Below, one piece after another: positions 43,262 to 51,961 of a DNA stretch of 64,000 bases. The stretch spans positions 42,623 through 106,622 of the forward strand of contig JANYJY010000062.1 in NCBI GenBank assembly GCA_025358295.1, written 5' to 3'. A model generated the notes under the pieces. That model worked only from the letters and a program-made list of their open reading frames with translations. It made no database searches and had not been told where the DNA came from. How positions within the stretch are numbered: position 1 is the stretch's first letter; the number at the start of each line of letters is the position of its first letter. This DNA comes from Gammaproteobacteria bacterium. GTDB taxonomy: Bacteria > Pseudomonadota > Gammaproteobacteria > Steroidobacterales > Steroidobacteraceae. The position numbers were made by a program, and so were the translations under genes.

Positions 43262-45042
43262 ACGCACAGCGGGCGGCCGGTGTGCTCATTGTCGAAGACG
43301 AACGCATCCTGGCGAAGGATCTGCAGCGATCTCTTGCCGACATGGGCTATGACGCATTCGCGATTGCGGATTCGGCGGAGGAGGCGGTCGCCTGCGCCAC
43401 CGCAAGGCGCCCCGATGTCGCGTTGGTCGATATACGGATAAAGGGGCAGGAGGACGGAATTCGCACCGCGGAGATTCTCAAGCGGAAATTCCATGTCATT
43501 GTCATCTTCTTAACCGCGCACGCGGACGAGGCGATGATCGATCGAGCCAAGAAGATCGAGCCGGACGGCTATCTCGTCAAGCCGGTCAAAGACGCCGAGC
43601 TTCGCAGCATGATCGAAATCTCTCTCTACAAGCTCGAACTGGAACGGGCGCGCGAGAGTGCGCGGGCCAGTCAGGAACGGCTGCACGTCATTGCGGACAA
43701 CGTTCCCGTTTCGATCGGCTACTTTGATCGAGACGGGCGGGTTCAGTTTGCCAATCGAGTGTTTCGCGAGTTCTTGCCGTACCGCGACAATGTGCTGGAC
43801 GTGCCGGCGCGCGCTTTCCTGGGCGAGGCGCTTTATAAGGAATCCTACGGTGCGCGGCAACGAGCGCTGTCGGGAGAGCGCGTGCGCTTTGTGGTGAACT
43901 TCCCGGTGAGCGGAATCGTGCGCAAGCACGAGGTCACGTATTTCCCAGATCTGGATGCCGACGGGCGCGCGATCGGTGTGTATGCCCTGGGGTACGACGT
44001 CACCGATCGCGAACGGCTGAGCGCCGAGCTGCAGCAGGCCCGCGCCGATTTGGAAGCAACCCTGAATAATGTTCCTGCCAGCATCACGTCTTGGCGCGTC
44101 GATCTGACGAATCGCTTCGTCAACAAGGCGGCGGAAGACAAATTCGGGGTGCCGGCGGACCGTGCACGCGGCATGCATGTGCAGCAGCTGATGGGCGAAG
44201 ATCGTCATCGAGTTGCGCGGCCTGCGTTGCAGGCGGCATTGCAAGGGACGCGCGTTTCGCTCGAGACCACGGAGCGGCAGTCCAACGATCTGGTGGGTTA
44301 CAGCCAGGACAGCTATACCCCGGAAATCAAGGATAAGACCGTTGTCGGCATATATGCGGTGTCGACGGATATCACGGATCTGCGGCGATCTCACGAACAG
44401 ATATCCAATTTGAGGCGGCGCCTCGAGACGGTGCGCGAGGAAGAGTGCCGCGCAATCGCCGGCGTCCTGCACGACGGCATCGCCCAGGATTTGTTCGCGA
44501 TGAAGCTGGGTTTAACCCATCTAGAAGCGCTGGCCAAGCGGCACACGGGAATAAAAAAAGTATGCAAGGAACTGACGCTGGCGGTCACCAAGTGCATGGA
44601 AGCCACGCGGCAAATCGCCAACGAGCTGCGTCCCGTGGCCCTGGCTTACTCCCGGGTATCCACGGTAATTGCGGTTCATGCGCAACATTTCGCCAGCCGC
44701 GCGAACCTCAAGGTCAAAGTTACCGAGGCGGAGCGATTTCCGAACCTCGAGGAATCGATACAGCTGTTGTTTTTTCGCGCGGCGCAGGAGGCATTGACCA
44801 ATGTGGCGTGCCACGCCCAGGCCACGACCGTCGAAATCACGCTGCGGGCTGACGATGGACGAATTGCGATGGAAATTGCCGATGACGGCGTCGGGATCAC
44901 ACCGGCCGCGATGCTGAAGGTCCGGTCGCTCGGGCTATTGGGACTGCGCGAACGATTTGCTGCGCTCGGTGGCGGGCTGTCTGCGCAACGCAGAGAGCCG
45001 AGAGGCACGACTGTGACGGTGTACTTGCCGACTCGCGGCTAG
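43258..45042 (+). CDS. Receiver - PAS - PAS - HisKA_3 hybrid kinase
   Basis: A cytosolic protein that joins a phosphoreceiver with its own kinase. The REC domain (residues 8-122) has VLIVEDERILAKDL, the phosphorylatable aspartate in VALVDIRIKG, and the lysine in GYLVKPVKD. Two PAS domains follow (about 140-255 and 265-385), then a NarX-type HisKA_3 with RAIAGVLHDGIAQDLFAMKL (histidine near residue 405) and a HATPase ending in VYLPTRG. There is no DNA-binding output in the protein or in the neighbouring genes. Translation is coupled to the MASE1 kinase (GTGA). The likely order is MASE1 kinase to REC, which modulates the second kinase acting on an unlinked NarL-type regulator; that last step is inference. 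Confidence 0.92.
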   Translation: MNAQRAAGVLIVEDERILAKDLQRSLADMGYDAFAIADSAEEAVACATARRPDVALVDIRIKGQEDGIRTAEILKRKFHVIVIFLTAHADEAMIDRAKKIEPDGYLVKPVKDAELRSMIEISLYKLELERARESARASQERLHVIADNVPVSIGYFDRDGRVQFANRVFREFLPYRDNVLDVPARAFLGEALYKESYGARQRALSGERVRFVVNFPVSGIVRKHEVTYFPDLDADGRAIGVYALGYDVTDRERLSAELQQARADLEATLNNVPASITSWRVDLTNRFVNKAAEDKFGVPADRARGMHVQQLMGEDRHRVARPALQAALQGTRVSLETTERQSNDLVGYSQDSYTPEIKDKTVVGIYAVSTDITDLRRSHEQISNLRRRLETVREEECRAIAGVLHDGIAQDLFAMKLGLTHLEALAKRHTGIKKVCKELTLAVTKCMEATRQIANELRPVALAYSRVSTVIAVHAQHFASRANLKVKVTEAERFPNLEESIQLLFFRAAQEALTNVACHAQATTVEITLRADDGRIAMEIADDGVGITPAAMLKVRSLGLLGLRERFAALGGGLSAQRREPRGTTVTVYLPTRG

Positions 45043-45124
45043 CGCGAATTAGTCACCCCGCCGTTGATTTTGGCGTGCGCCGTCCCCATGACACTTGAGC
45101 CGGTGATTCGACGGAGTGCGTGTA

Positions 45125-46042
45125 GTGGCCTTTCCATCCTCAGACAGCAGCCAAGATGCGGTACCGGAGCGACGCGTCGCAATATTGTTTCGTGGATCCC
45201 GAGCGCTGTGTCATGAGTACAGCTTGGTTCTCGAAGCGACGGCCATCGAACATGATTTGTCAGAAAGCGGCGGCTCTTGGTTGCTGACCGTGTCGCCGCA
45301 TCTGCTGCAGTCGGCCTATGATCAGATCAGCCGCTACGCCGCGGAACGTCGCCCGCCGCGCAGCGTTGCCCGTCCGAGTGCCCCGTTCCCCGGTGCGTCG
45401 TTCGGTACCATTGGCTATGTGATCATCCTTTTGCTCATTGCCTATTGCACAGGAATCGGCTTGTTCGGCGCGAACTGGCTGGAGGCGGGCGATCTCGATG
45501 TGGCGGCCCCGCGCGAGTGGTGGCGGGCAATCACGGCACTCACCTTGCATCTTGACCAAGAGCACTTGTTGGGCAATTTATTATTCGGCGCGGTCGCCGG
45601 CATGGCTGCGGGGCGGCTGCTGGGTCCGGGCCTTGCGTGGGCGAGCATTCTGGCGGCGGGAGCCATCGCCAATTATGTTGAAATTCTCGTTGCACCTGCC
45701 ATGCACCGCGCCGTCGGCGCATCCACCGCCGTGTTTGCCGCGCTCGGGTTGCTGACGGGCTTGGCCTGGAGACAGCGTCTATCGCTGGCGGAACGCCGCT
45801 GGTATCGGTGGGCGCCGCTCATAGCCGGGATTTGTCTGCTCACCCTGCTGGGCGCCGGCAGCGCACATGTGGATGTGCTGGGTCATGCGCTGGGATTTGT
45901 GTTCGGTACGGGCGTCGGCTGGCTGTACGCACGCGAAGGCATTCCACGCAATCGCACCATGCGCCCGCAACTTGCTGCAGCTGCGGGCGCACTATTGCTC
46001 GTAGGCATTGCCTGGCTGTTGGCGCTTCGTCACGCCGTCTAA
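45125..46042 (+). CDS. Rhomboid-family intramembrane serine protease with N-terminal cytoplasmic domain
   Basis: About six transmembrane helices after a soluble N-terminal domain of roughly 95 residues. Rhomboid marks are HLDQEHLLGNLLFG (histidine and asparagine of the oxyanion site), GASTAVFAALG (catalytic serine in GxSxxxF) and AHVDVLGHALGFVFG (catalytic histidine). So the active-site dyad appears complete. GTG 45125 (MAFPSSDSS) is preferred because GGAG lies eight bases upstream; the track uses GTG 45116, which overlaps that GGAG. Substrates are unknown. It stands alone, 83 bases after the kinase pair. Confidence 0.9.
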   Translation: MAFPSSDSSQDAVPERRVAILFRGSRALCHEYSLVLEATAIEHDLSESGGSWLLTVSPHLLQSAYDQISRYAAERRPPRSVARPSAPFPGASFGTIGYVIILLLIAYCTGIGLFGANWLEAGDLDVAAPREWWRAITALTLHLDQEHLLGNLLFGAVAGMAAGRLLGPGLAWASILAAGAIANYVEILVAPAMHRAVGASTAVFAALGLLTGLAWRQRLSLAERRWYRWAPLIAGICLLTLLGAGSAHVDVLGHALGFVFGTGVGWLYAREGIPRNRTMRPQLAAAAGALLLVGIAWLLALRHAV

Positions 46043-46066
46043 GCGCCTAAGCCTACGCCTGAGTCC

Positions 46067-46399
46067 CTAGGACTTGGCGACAACTCCGCCCGGTGTGAGT
46101 TTATCGATGGCCTGGGGCAGGAATTGCGACAGCTTGGCGGCCAAATCCTCGGGCGACAGGCCGGCCTTGGCCGCGAGCTGCTTCACTACATCCGAGCCGA
46201 ATGCCTGATGAACCTGGTCGGGGCTGATGGGTTGATTGGCGCCCGTTCCCACCCACGAACGCACGGTGCCGCCGAGTCCCTGTTGCTCCAGCTGAGCGAC
46301 GATTCCCTGGACGCCGCCGTGTTTCTCGATCAAGCCGTTGACCACAGTGGCCATTTCGGCGCCGACCACTCCACCCAGTAATCCGTCGAATAAACCCAT
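46067..46399 (-). CDS. YidB-like (DUF937) protein
   Basis: A 110-residue protein resembling E. coli YidB: MGLFDGLLGGVVGAEMATVVNGLIEKHGG, the Gly-rich segment GLGGTVRSWVGTGANQPISPDQV, and LAAKAGLSPEDLAAKLSQFLPQAIDKLTP. There is no signal peptide or transmembrane segment. ATG start at 46399. The function of the family is unknown. It is 17 bases downstream of the DUF481 gene on the same strand and convergent with the rhomboid gene. Confidence 0.9.
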   Translation of the reverse strand: MGLFDGLLGGVVGAEMATVVNGLIEKHGGVQGIVAQLEQQGLGGTVRSWVGTGANQPISPDQVHQAFGSDVVKQLAAKAGLSPEDLAAKLSQFLPQAIDKLTPGGVVAKS

Positions 46400-46416
46400 G
46401 TTAAGTACTCCTGTGA

Positions 46417-47190
46417 CTAGAACGAAAATACGAGATTGACCGTCGCCAATGTGTCGAGCTTTTTCAGAGTGCCGGGCGGGTTGGTATTGTCGGTGATTCC
46501 ATAGCCGACGCTCAAGGCTAGCTTATCCGACATTTTCACTGTCAGCGCGATGTCATCGTGCAGCATGGTGTTGCTGGAGCCGGCCTCCATCAGGAATTTG
46601 TTGGACAGGACGGTGGTCTTGGTGAAGGCGTGGTAGAAGTCCACGCCGACGGTCCCGATCGCATCGCCGGTTGCGTCGTGAACCACCCTCGAGGTCACAA
46701 CGCCGTCCGCGTTCTTGAATATGTCCTCGGGGCGCAGCCGCCGGTAACCGGCACCGATTTGTGCGGTCAATTTGGTATCCGCCGTGTCGATGAATTTATA
46801 GCCCATGCCGCCGGTGACGCTTGCCTGGTACTGAAATCCATTGAACAGATCGTGTTGGTAGCGAAATCCGCCGAAGGCAAACAGATCTTCCGAAATGGCG
46901 TAATTGGTCTGCAGTCGTGTTTCCCAGCGCTCGGCTGAGACAATTCCGCCGCTCTTGCCGTACAGACCGCCGAGGTAGAATTCGTTCTTCCATGCGCCGT
47001 CGTAGCGCGTCAGGTCGATATTGCTGTTGATCGACTGAGCTTGGCTATTGCCGTGCGAGCTCAGGAACCCGAATTGTCCCTTGCCGATCCATACGCCGGT
47101 GGGCGGTGGAGGCGGGGCATCATCGGCCCACAGCGCTGAGACGGGCAAGAGAATCACGAAAATCGAGGCATAAACACGGACATTAAGCAT
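46417..47190 (-). CDS. DUF481 outer-membrane beta-barrel protein
   Basis: A 257-residue protein with signal peptide (RVYASIFVILLPVSALWADD), a Pro-rich linker and a DUF481 barrel of alternating strands (KNEFYLGGLYGKSGG, LFAFGGFRYQHDLF, TAQIGAGYRRLRPED) ending in the terminal phenylalanine FSF that is typical for outer-membrane proteins. ATG 47190 is preceded by AGGGAG; the track start at 47232 lacks this. Related proteins include salt-induced YdiY. Role not known. Confidence 0.92.
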   Translation of the reverse strand: MLNVRVYASIFVILLPVSALWADDAPPPPPTGVWIGKGQFGFLSSHGNSQAQSINSNIDLTRYDGAWKNEFYLGGLYGKSGGIVSAERWETRLQTNYAISEDLFAFGGFRYQHDLFNGFQYQASVTGGMGYKFIDTADTKLTAQIGAGYRRLRPEDIFKNADGVVTSRVVHDATGDAIGTVGVDFYHAFTKTTVLSNKFLMEAGSSNTMLHDDIALTVKMSDKLALSVGYGITDNTNPPGTLKKLDTLATVNLVFSF

Positions 47191-47271
47191 GTTGCTCCCT
47201 GGTGTGGATTGGATACAGATAGCCAAAGGCACGCCGGGAGGCGTGCCTTGTCATGGCCGGAACGAGAAGAC

Positions 47272-47673
47272 TTAGGCGCGTTTCGCGAGCAGGTCGCGAA
47301 TTTCCTCAAGAAGCACTTCCGACTTGGCCGGCGGCGCAGGCGCGGCGGGTGCCGCAGGTACGGGCTTCTTGAGTCGGTTTATGCCCTTGATTGCTAAGAA
47401 GATCACCAACGCGATAATGACGAAATCAAACATGGTCTGTAGGAAGGCGCCGTATTTGAGCAGCACTTCCTTGCCCGCGGGATCCTTGCCGAGATCAACA
47501 GCCAGGTCCGCAAAGTTCACGCCGCCTATGAGCTTACCGAGCAACGGCATCAATAGGTCGCCGACCAAGGATGAGACGATTTTTCCGAAGGCTGCGCCGA
47601 TAATCACGCCGACCGCCAGGTCGATGACGTTGCCTTTCATCGCGAATTCTTTGAACTCTGCACCTATTCCCAC
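47272..47673 (-). CDS. mscL: Large-conductance mechanosensitive channel
   Basis: Homopentameric inner-membrane channel that opens under membrane tension during hypo-osmotic shock. The 133-residue protein has the N-terminal helix [28 protein letters not shown] (TM1 with the pore constriction), a periplasmic loop, and TM2 [18 protein letters not shown], then a charged C-terminal helix ([15 protein letters not shown]). Start is GTG 47673 with GGAG upstream. It is in a same-strand row of envelope genes, with 81-base gaps on either side. Confidence 0.97.
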   Translation of the reverse strand: MGIGAEFKEFAMKGNVIDLAVGVIIGAAFGKIVSSLVGDLLMPLLGKLIGGVNFADLAVDLGKDPAGKEVLLKYGAFLQTMFDFVIIALVIFLAIKGINRLKKPVPAAPAAPAPPAKSEVLLEEIRDLLAKRA

Positions 47674-47754
47674 GGCAATCTCCTTTTAGCCCCCTAGTAG
47701 CAGCGAGCCATGCTACCGAGGGGACACGATGCGGGCAAGCAACGTTTCCGGATT

Positions 47755-48459
47755 CTAATGCGCTACCGCGCCGAAAACCTTCTTGAGCAAGGTGCTGGCC
47801 TGTCCCAGCGGATCCTTGCGAATGGCACGTTCTTCGTCCGCCATCATCACAAACAGACCGTCGAGGGTCCTTTCCGTTACATATGATTCGAGCGTCGCAT
47901 CCTCGGGCTTGAGAACGCCGAGTGTTACGGCCTTCTTCGCCACGGCATCGTAGGTCTGGGTCAATTTCACCTTCTGCGTCGCGCGAGCGATAATGGGCGC
48001 GAATTGAGCCTTCAACGGGGTGGAGGTGGCAAGCTTGAAATATTGCGTCGCCGCATCATCGCCACCGGTCAATATTCGTTTCGCATCCTCCAGGCTCATT
48101 TGTTTCAGCGCTTGTTTGAGGAGGCTTTTGCTCTCTGGGACCGCGGCTTCGGCCGCGCGGTTCATGGACACCACCAGCTGATCCAGCTGATCTCCCACCC
48201 CCAACATGCGCATCATGCCTTCCGCCTTGGCGAGCTTCGGTGGCAGATCGATTTTCACTTGAGGGTTCTTTAAGAATCCGTCGGTGACGCCAAGCTTGCC
48301 GACCGCAAGATTGATGCCCTGATCCAAAGCCTTCTTCAGTCCCGCGGAAGCGTCTGTATTCGAGAGGGAGCTGACATCGAGCGCGCGTGCGCTGCCAGCG
48401 TAGCCTCCCCAGCTGAGCATTGCGACGATCAAGCAGCCGAAGACAAGCTTTGGTTTCAT
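47755..48459 (-). CDS. DUF4197 exported protein
   Basis: A 234-residue protein with signal peptide (KLVFGCLIVAMLSWGGYAGSARA) and a helical body typical for DUF4197: GLKKALDQGINLAVGKLG, LPPKLAKAEGMMRMLGVG, and YVTERTLDGLFVMMADEERAIRKDP. ATG 48459 is chosen over the track start at 48498 because it places the signal peptide at the N terminus. Function unknown; presumably periplasmic or surface-attached. Confidence 0.9.
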   Translation of the reverse strand: MKPKLVFGCLIVAMLSWGGYAGSARALDVSSLSNTDASAGLKKALDQGINLAVGKLGVTDGFLKNPQVKIDLPPKLAKAEGMMRMLGVGDQLDQLVVSMNRAAEAAVPESKSLLKQALKQMSLEDAKRILTGGDDAATQYFKLATSTPLKAQFAPIIARATQKVKLTQTYDAVAKKAVTLGVLKPEDATLESYVTERTLDGLFVMMADEERAIRKDPLGQASTLLKKVFGAVAH

Positions 48460-48569
48460 AGTGGCGAGTCCCTGTGTGCCGTGCGGCAGGTTGCGCAACT
48501 ATGCACTCAGGTTTCGACGCTGCGCCAGTGAAGATTCACTCATGCGTCCGGCGAGTCTTCGGTCAGACG

Positions 48570-49894
48570 CTAGAATTGTGCGTGCAGCCGTAACGCAAAA
48601 ACCGATGCGGGCCCGCGGTCGCGATTGTAGGCCGGATGATTGATCCATTGGTAATCGAAGCTGAGTTGGGCCGCTTGCACCACGGCGAGCGAGTAATACG
48701 TTTCGATGATTTGCTCGGGACCCGGATGCGGCAGGCGTCCATCTCCGACTAGAACGCCAAGCCCGCCGGCGTTCAAGTAACGCTCGCGCTTGCCGGATAT
48801 GCCGTTGTCGATTACCGCCAGTCCCACGTGGTCGGCAGGACGATGCCACCGGGTTCCTTGCATCGACAGACCTGCGGATACGGTGCGGTCGATATCCGTG
48901 AACTCATACGGCTCGACATTGCCGGCCGCTTTGCCGAGGCGAGCGAACAAGCCAAGATCGCTCGTCAGCTGCTGCTCTAGGTTGAGGCTTGCCCCTGCGC
49001 GGCTGCGGTACTTGCGCACCGCGGCGATATCCACCGGTGTCGCTGTGTTCTGCGCGAGTGACACCGCGTCTTCGAGCAGGCCCATGCGGGCGCGGCTGTT
49101 GAATAAGGTCAGAACGAGGCGGCCGGGGAGGCCCGCGAGTCGATGACGCTGCTCGAGTTCGAGCATGGATTGAAATTGATGGAATCCCGGGTCGAGGTGC
49201 GCGCTGTTCGGCACATCGGACAAATCGAACAGCCCGCCACGCAAAGTCCAGGCGCCGTGGTACCACTCGACCGCCGTGCCGACGGTGTAACCCCAGGCGT
49301 CCGCCGCGTAGTCGAAGGTTCCCGCATCGATGCTGGCCCAGTTCAAAAAGTCGTTGCGGGGATCGTGGGCATACTGATTCGTGTCGAAAATGTCGCCGAC
49401 GCTGAATTTGCCTACGGTAACGACCACTCGGTGGGTGCTGTGCGCGCCGGCGAGTTGATTTGCCCCGCTCTCGGCCGATTCGGTGCCGCCGTCCAGGTTC
49501 AGGGTTTGACGAATGAACACTCGGGGCAATCGCAGATACGGCTGGTGTTTACCCACCTTGTAGGCCTCGCCGCTGGGAAATCCCGCGACACCGAGAGTGT
49601 CGTCGAGACCGAAGCCTTGATCCACTTCCCCATTGATCCAGGCTTCGGCGCCGGACCAGAGGCGCGCCCCCAAGTACAACGTGGCATCGATGGTTTCGGC
49701 GCCGCGGTCCGGCGTCAGGCTGTTCGACCCGGCGTACGGTGCATTGAAATTCGAGCTCTCCTGCTCGACATAGGTGAATTGCCCATGGACGGCAAAGCGC
49801 TCTGCGGAGTCGACCGCACCCGCACCCGCGGGCGCCGAACAACCCCAGATCGCCAGCGCAATGAGGGCGGCGTCACGTGCGAAAGCACTCGCAT
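48570..49894 (-). CDS. Carbohydrate-selective porin, OprB-like, with frameshifted or unusual start
   Basis: Outer-membrane beta-barrel porin (OprB family): QTLNLDGGTES, VTVGKFSVGDIFDTNQYAHDPR, DFLNWASIDAGTFDYAADAWGYTVG and a terminal phenylalanine (LHAQF). The track begins at TTG 49679, but the same frame continues upstream without a stop. It encodes mature N-terminal barrel (ERFAVHGQFTYVEQESS) and a signal-peptide core (AALIALAIWGCSAPAGAGA), yet no ATG, GTG or TTG occurs there before an upstream TGA. The nearest ATG (49894) is in another frame and would need a single-base insertion in the first eight codons; ATT at 49862 is the only near-cognate option close to the signal peptide. Coordinates extend to that ATG. 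Confidence 0.75.
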
Positions 49895-49902
49895 GTTGCG
49901 TA

Positions 49903-50166
49903 CTAGAGATACTTCGTGACTCCCTGAAACTCTTTGATCAAATCCCGAAATTCGCGCGGCAGCGCTTCGGAAGTCTCTTCCATGCAGTGGTGAATGTGAT
50001 CCTTGATCAGCTCTTTTTTGGCATTGCCGATCGCCTTTTCCACGGCGTGCAGCTGCTGAGCAAGTTCCATGCAGGGCCGGTTCGACTCCAGCATGTCTAT
50101 CACCGCCGCGAGATGTCCTTGGGCGCGCTTCAGTCGTGCGGCGATCGCGGGAAACTTATGCATCAT
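49903..50166 (-). CDS. CsoR/RcnR-family metal-sensing repressor
   Basis: An all-helical DUF156 repressor of 87 residues. The ligand set is readable: Cys32 in NRPCMEL, His57 and Cys61 in DHIHHC, with spacing 25 and 4, the same as in copper-sensing CsoR (Cys36-His61-Cys65). A W-site histidine as in nickel sensors is absent. ATG 50166 (a double ATG) gives a standard N terminus; the track start at 50292 is too early. The gene ends eight bases before the porin ATG, so both may be cotranscribed. No copper ATPase or chaperone gene is visible nearby; the regulated genes are unclear. Confidence 0.88.
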   Translation of the reverse strand: MMHKFPAIAARLKRAQGHLAAVIDMLESNRPCMELAQQLHAVEKAIGNAKKELIKDHIHHCMEETSEALPREFRDLIKEFQGVTKYL

Positions 50167-50329
50167 CTGAGTTCCATGGACGGTATCGTATCCTCCTGGA
50201 TAGGATATGGGAAGAGGCGTGGAGTGTGTTGGAGATGCCTCACGGCGGTACCGTTCCGGAATCATTCCGGAAAGCACGCCGAGGCCATGCAACTAACCAA
50301 GTTTTTTTTCGCCAAGCCCGAGTAGGCGG

Positions 50330-50716
50330 CTAGAACATCCGATCGAGCGCCTTGAAGTGCCGGCGCGCGTAGGCCAGTACCTCGGCATCGGTGGGATGGT
50401 CGGCGTTCTCGACCGCGACGATGGCAGCGCCCAATTGAGGATGCTTGTCGCGCAAGTAGCCCGCGAATTCCTGTTTGCTCTGCGCGGGTCCCATCAGCAG
50501 AATTTCGTGCGAGCCATCAAGCGCGTGGGCTACATCTGCGAAGAAATGCGGGTCGGCGGGGGACTTGTGGCCGCCATGCGAACTCTTTCGGCTGTGCACG
50601 CGCTGATGCTGATCATGCGCATGGATCACGCTGTTCGATTGCTCGGTCGACGTGAACTGCCACACGGTCGCCCGCTGATGATCAATCCAAACGACTGCAT
50701 GATAGTGTGCTGTCAT
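50330..50716 (-). CDS. Host-attachment/translational-machinery-like small protein
   Basis: A 128-residue protein related to the bacterial eRF1-like/host-attachment group: HYHAVVWIDHQRATVW at the N terminus, a His-rich central loop (IHAHDQHQRVHSRKSSHGGHK), AHALDGSHEILLMGPAQSKQEF and the C-terminal VENADHPTDAEVLAYARRHF. The ATG at 50716 is chosen because a TATAAT lies six bases upstream and family members begin there; the track ORF starts at 50752. It is divergent from ackA with 50 bases between. Function unknown; the His-rich loop could bind metal. Confidence 0.8.
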   Translation of the reverse strand: MTAHYHAVVWIDHQRATVWQFTSTEQSNSVIHAHDQHQRVHSRKSSHGGHKSPADPHFFADVAHALDGSHEILLMGPAQSKQEFAGYLRDKHPQLGAAIVAVENADHPTDAEVLAYARRHFKALDRMF

Positions 50717-50722
50717 GCCTCC

Positions 50723-50728
50723 ATTATA
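50723..50728 (-). promoter_or_regulatory. Consensus -10 box just before the host-attachment-like gene
   Basis: On the minus strand TATAAT ends six bases before the ATG (50716), so transcription would begin at or next to the start codon. The intervening GGAGGC is too close to the ATG to act as a normal Shine-Dalgarno. No good -35 was found. Confidence 0.4.
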
Positions 50729-50766
50729 AGCGGTTACGGGCAGCGCGCACACGCCAAGGTAGGGAT

Positions 50767-51945
50767 ATGCCGAATTTATTGACCATCAACGGCGGCTCCT
50801 CGAGCATTCGCTTTGCCATTTTTAAGAGAGGGCGGGTGCCGCGGCGGCTGCTGCGCGGAAAGATGGAGCGAGTCGGCGCCGACGGAACCACGCTGACCGT
50901 GGATACCGGAGCCGCGGCGCCTCAGCAAATCACGCTTGGAACCGCACAGAACGGGGCTGCGCCAACCCTGCTGCTGGATTGGCTGGAATCTCAACCGCAA
51001 TTCCAAGCCGTCGACGCGGTGGGCCACCGGGTGGTGCATGGCTTGCTGCACGCCGATCCCGAACTCATCACGGCAGACCTGCTGAGCGAACTGAAGGACA
51101 TGGTCCCGTTCGATCCCGAACATTTACCCCGTGAAATGGAGCTCATCGAAATACTGAAACATCGGCATCCCAAACTGCCGCAAGTCGCCTGTTTCGACAC
51201 ATCGTTTCATCGCAGCATGCCTCTCGTTGCCTCGCAATTGCCCATCCCGCGCCGTTACGCGACAAAAGGACTGCAGCGCTATGGGTTTCACGGCTTGTCG
51301 TACACTTTTCTTATGCGCGAACTGGAACGTCTGGGTGATCCGGCGGCGACTCAAGGTCGTGTCATATTGGCCCACCTCGGCAGCGGCGCCAGCCTTGCCG
51401 CGGTGCGTGACGGCCGAAGCATCGATACCAGCATGGGATTCACTCCGACCGCAGGCCTGGTGATGGGCACCCGGTCAGGGGATTTGGATCCCGGACTGAT
51501 GAGCTATCTGACGTCGGCCGGCGCCATGAGCGCGGCGCAGTTTCAGACCATGGTCAATCATGAGTCCGGACTACTCGGTGTCTCGGAGAGCAGCGCCGAT
51601 GTTCGGGACTTGTTGGCGCGCGAATCGAGCGATCCGCGTGCCGCCGAAGCCTTGGCGTTGTTTTGTTACCAGGCGAAAAAATGGATCGGCTCATTTTCCG
51701 CTGCGCTCGGCGGCGTGGATTCCTTGGTTTTTGCGGGGGGGATAGGAGAAAACGCGGCGCCTATCCGCCGTCGCATTTGCGCGGGATTGGAGTTTTTAGG
51801 GATCGACCTTGACGAGAGCGCGAATGACCGGCATCAGGAGAGAATCTCCACCGCCGCCGGACGCGTGGTGGTTCGAGTCATCCGCACCGACGAGGAAGCG
51901 ATAATCGCCGACTTGACCATGCGTGCGCTGAATTTGGTTTCGTAG
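50767..51945 (+). CDS. ackA: Acetate kinase (phosphoketolase-linked)
   Basis: Converts acetyl phosphate and ADP to acetate and ATP. The 392-residue protein shows [74 protein letters not shown] and [14 protein letters not shown]. Substitutions against the Methanosarcina enzyme are NAGSSSLK to [15 protein letters not shown] to HLGSGAS, and loss of asparagine in the HNP loop (EHLPRE). The arginines and the C-terminal Glu (TDEEAIIA) are kept. ATG 50767 has AGGTAGGG upstream. It precedes xfp by 16 bases; acetyl phosphate made by Xfp is the evident substrate. Confidence 0.93.
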   Translation: MPNLLTINGGSSSIRFAIFKRGRVPRRLLRGKMERVGADGTTLTVDTGAAAPQQITLGTAQNGAAPTLLLDWLESQPQFQAVDAVGHRVVHGLLHADPELITADLLSELKDMVPFDPEHLPREMELIEILKHRHPKLPQVACFDTSFHRSMPLVASQLPIPRRYATKGLQRYGFHGLSYTFLMRELERLGDPAATQGRVILAHLGSGASLAAVRDGRSIDTSMGFTPTAGLVMGTRSGDLDPGLMSYLTSAGAMSAAQFQTMVNHESGLLGVSESSADVRDLLARESSDPRAAEALALFCYQAKKWIGSFSAALGGVDSLVFAGGIGENAAPIRRRICAGLEFLGIDLDESANDRHQERISTAAGRVVVRVIRTDEEAIIADLTMRALNLVS

Positions 51946-51961
51946 TGGGAGGATAGAACTC

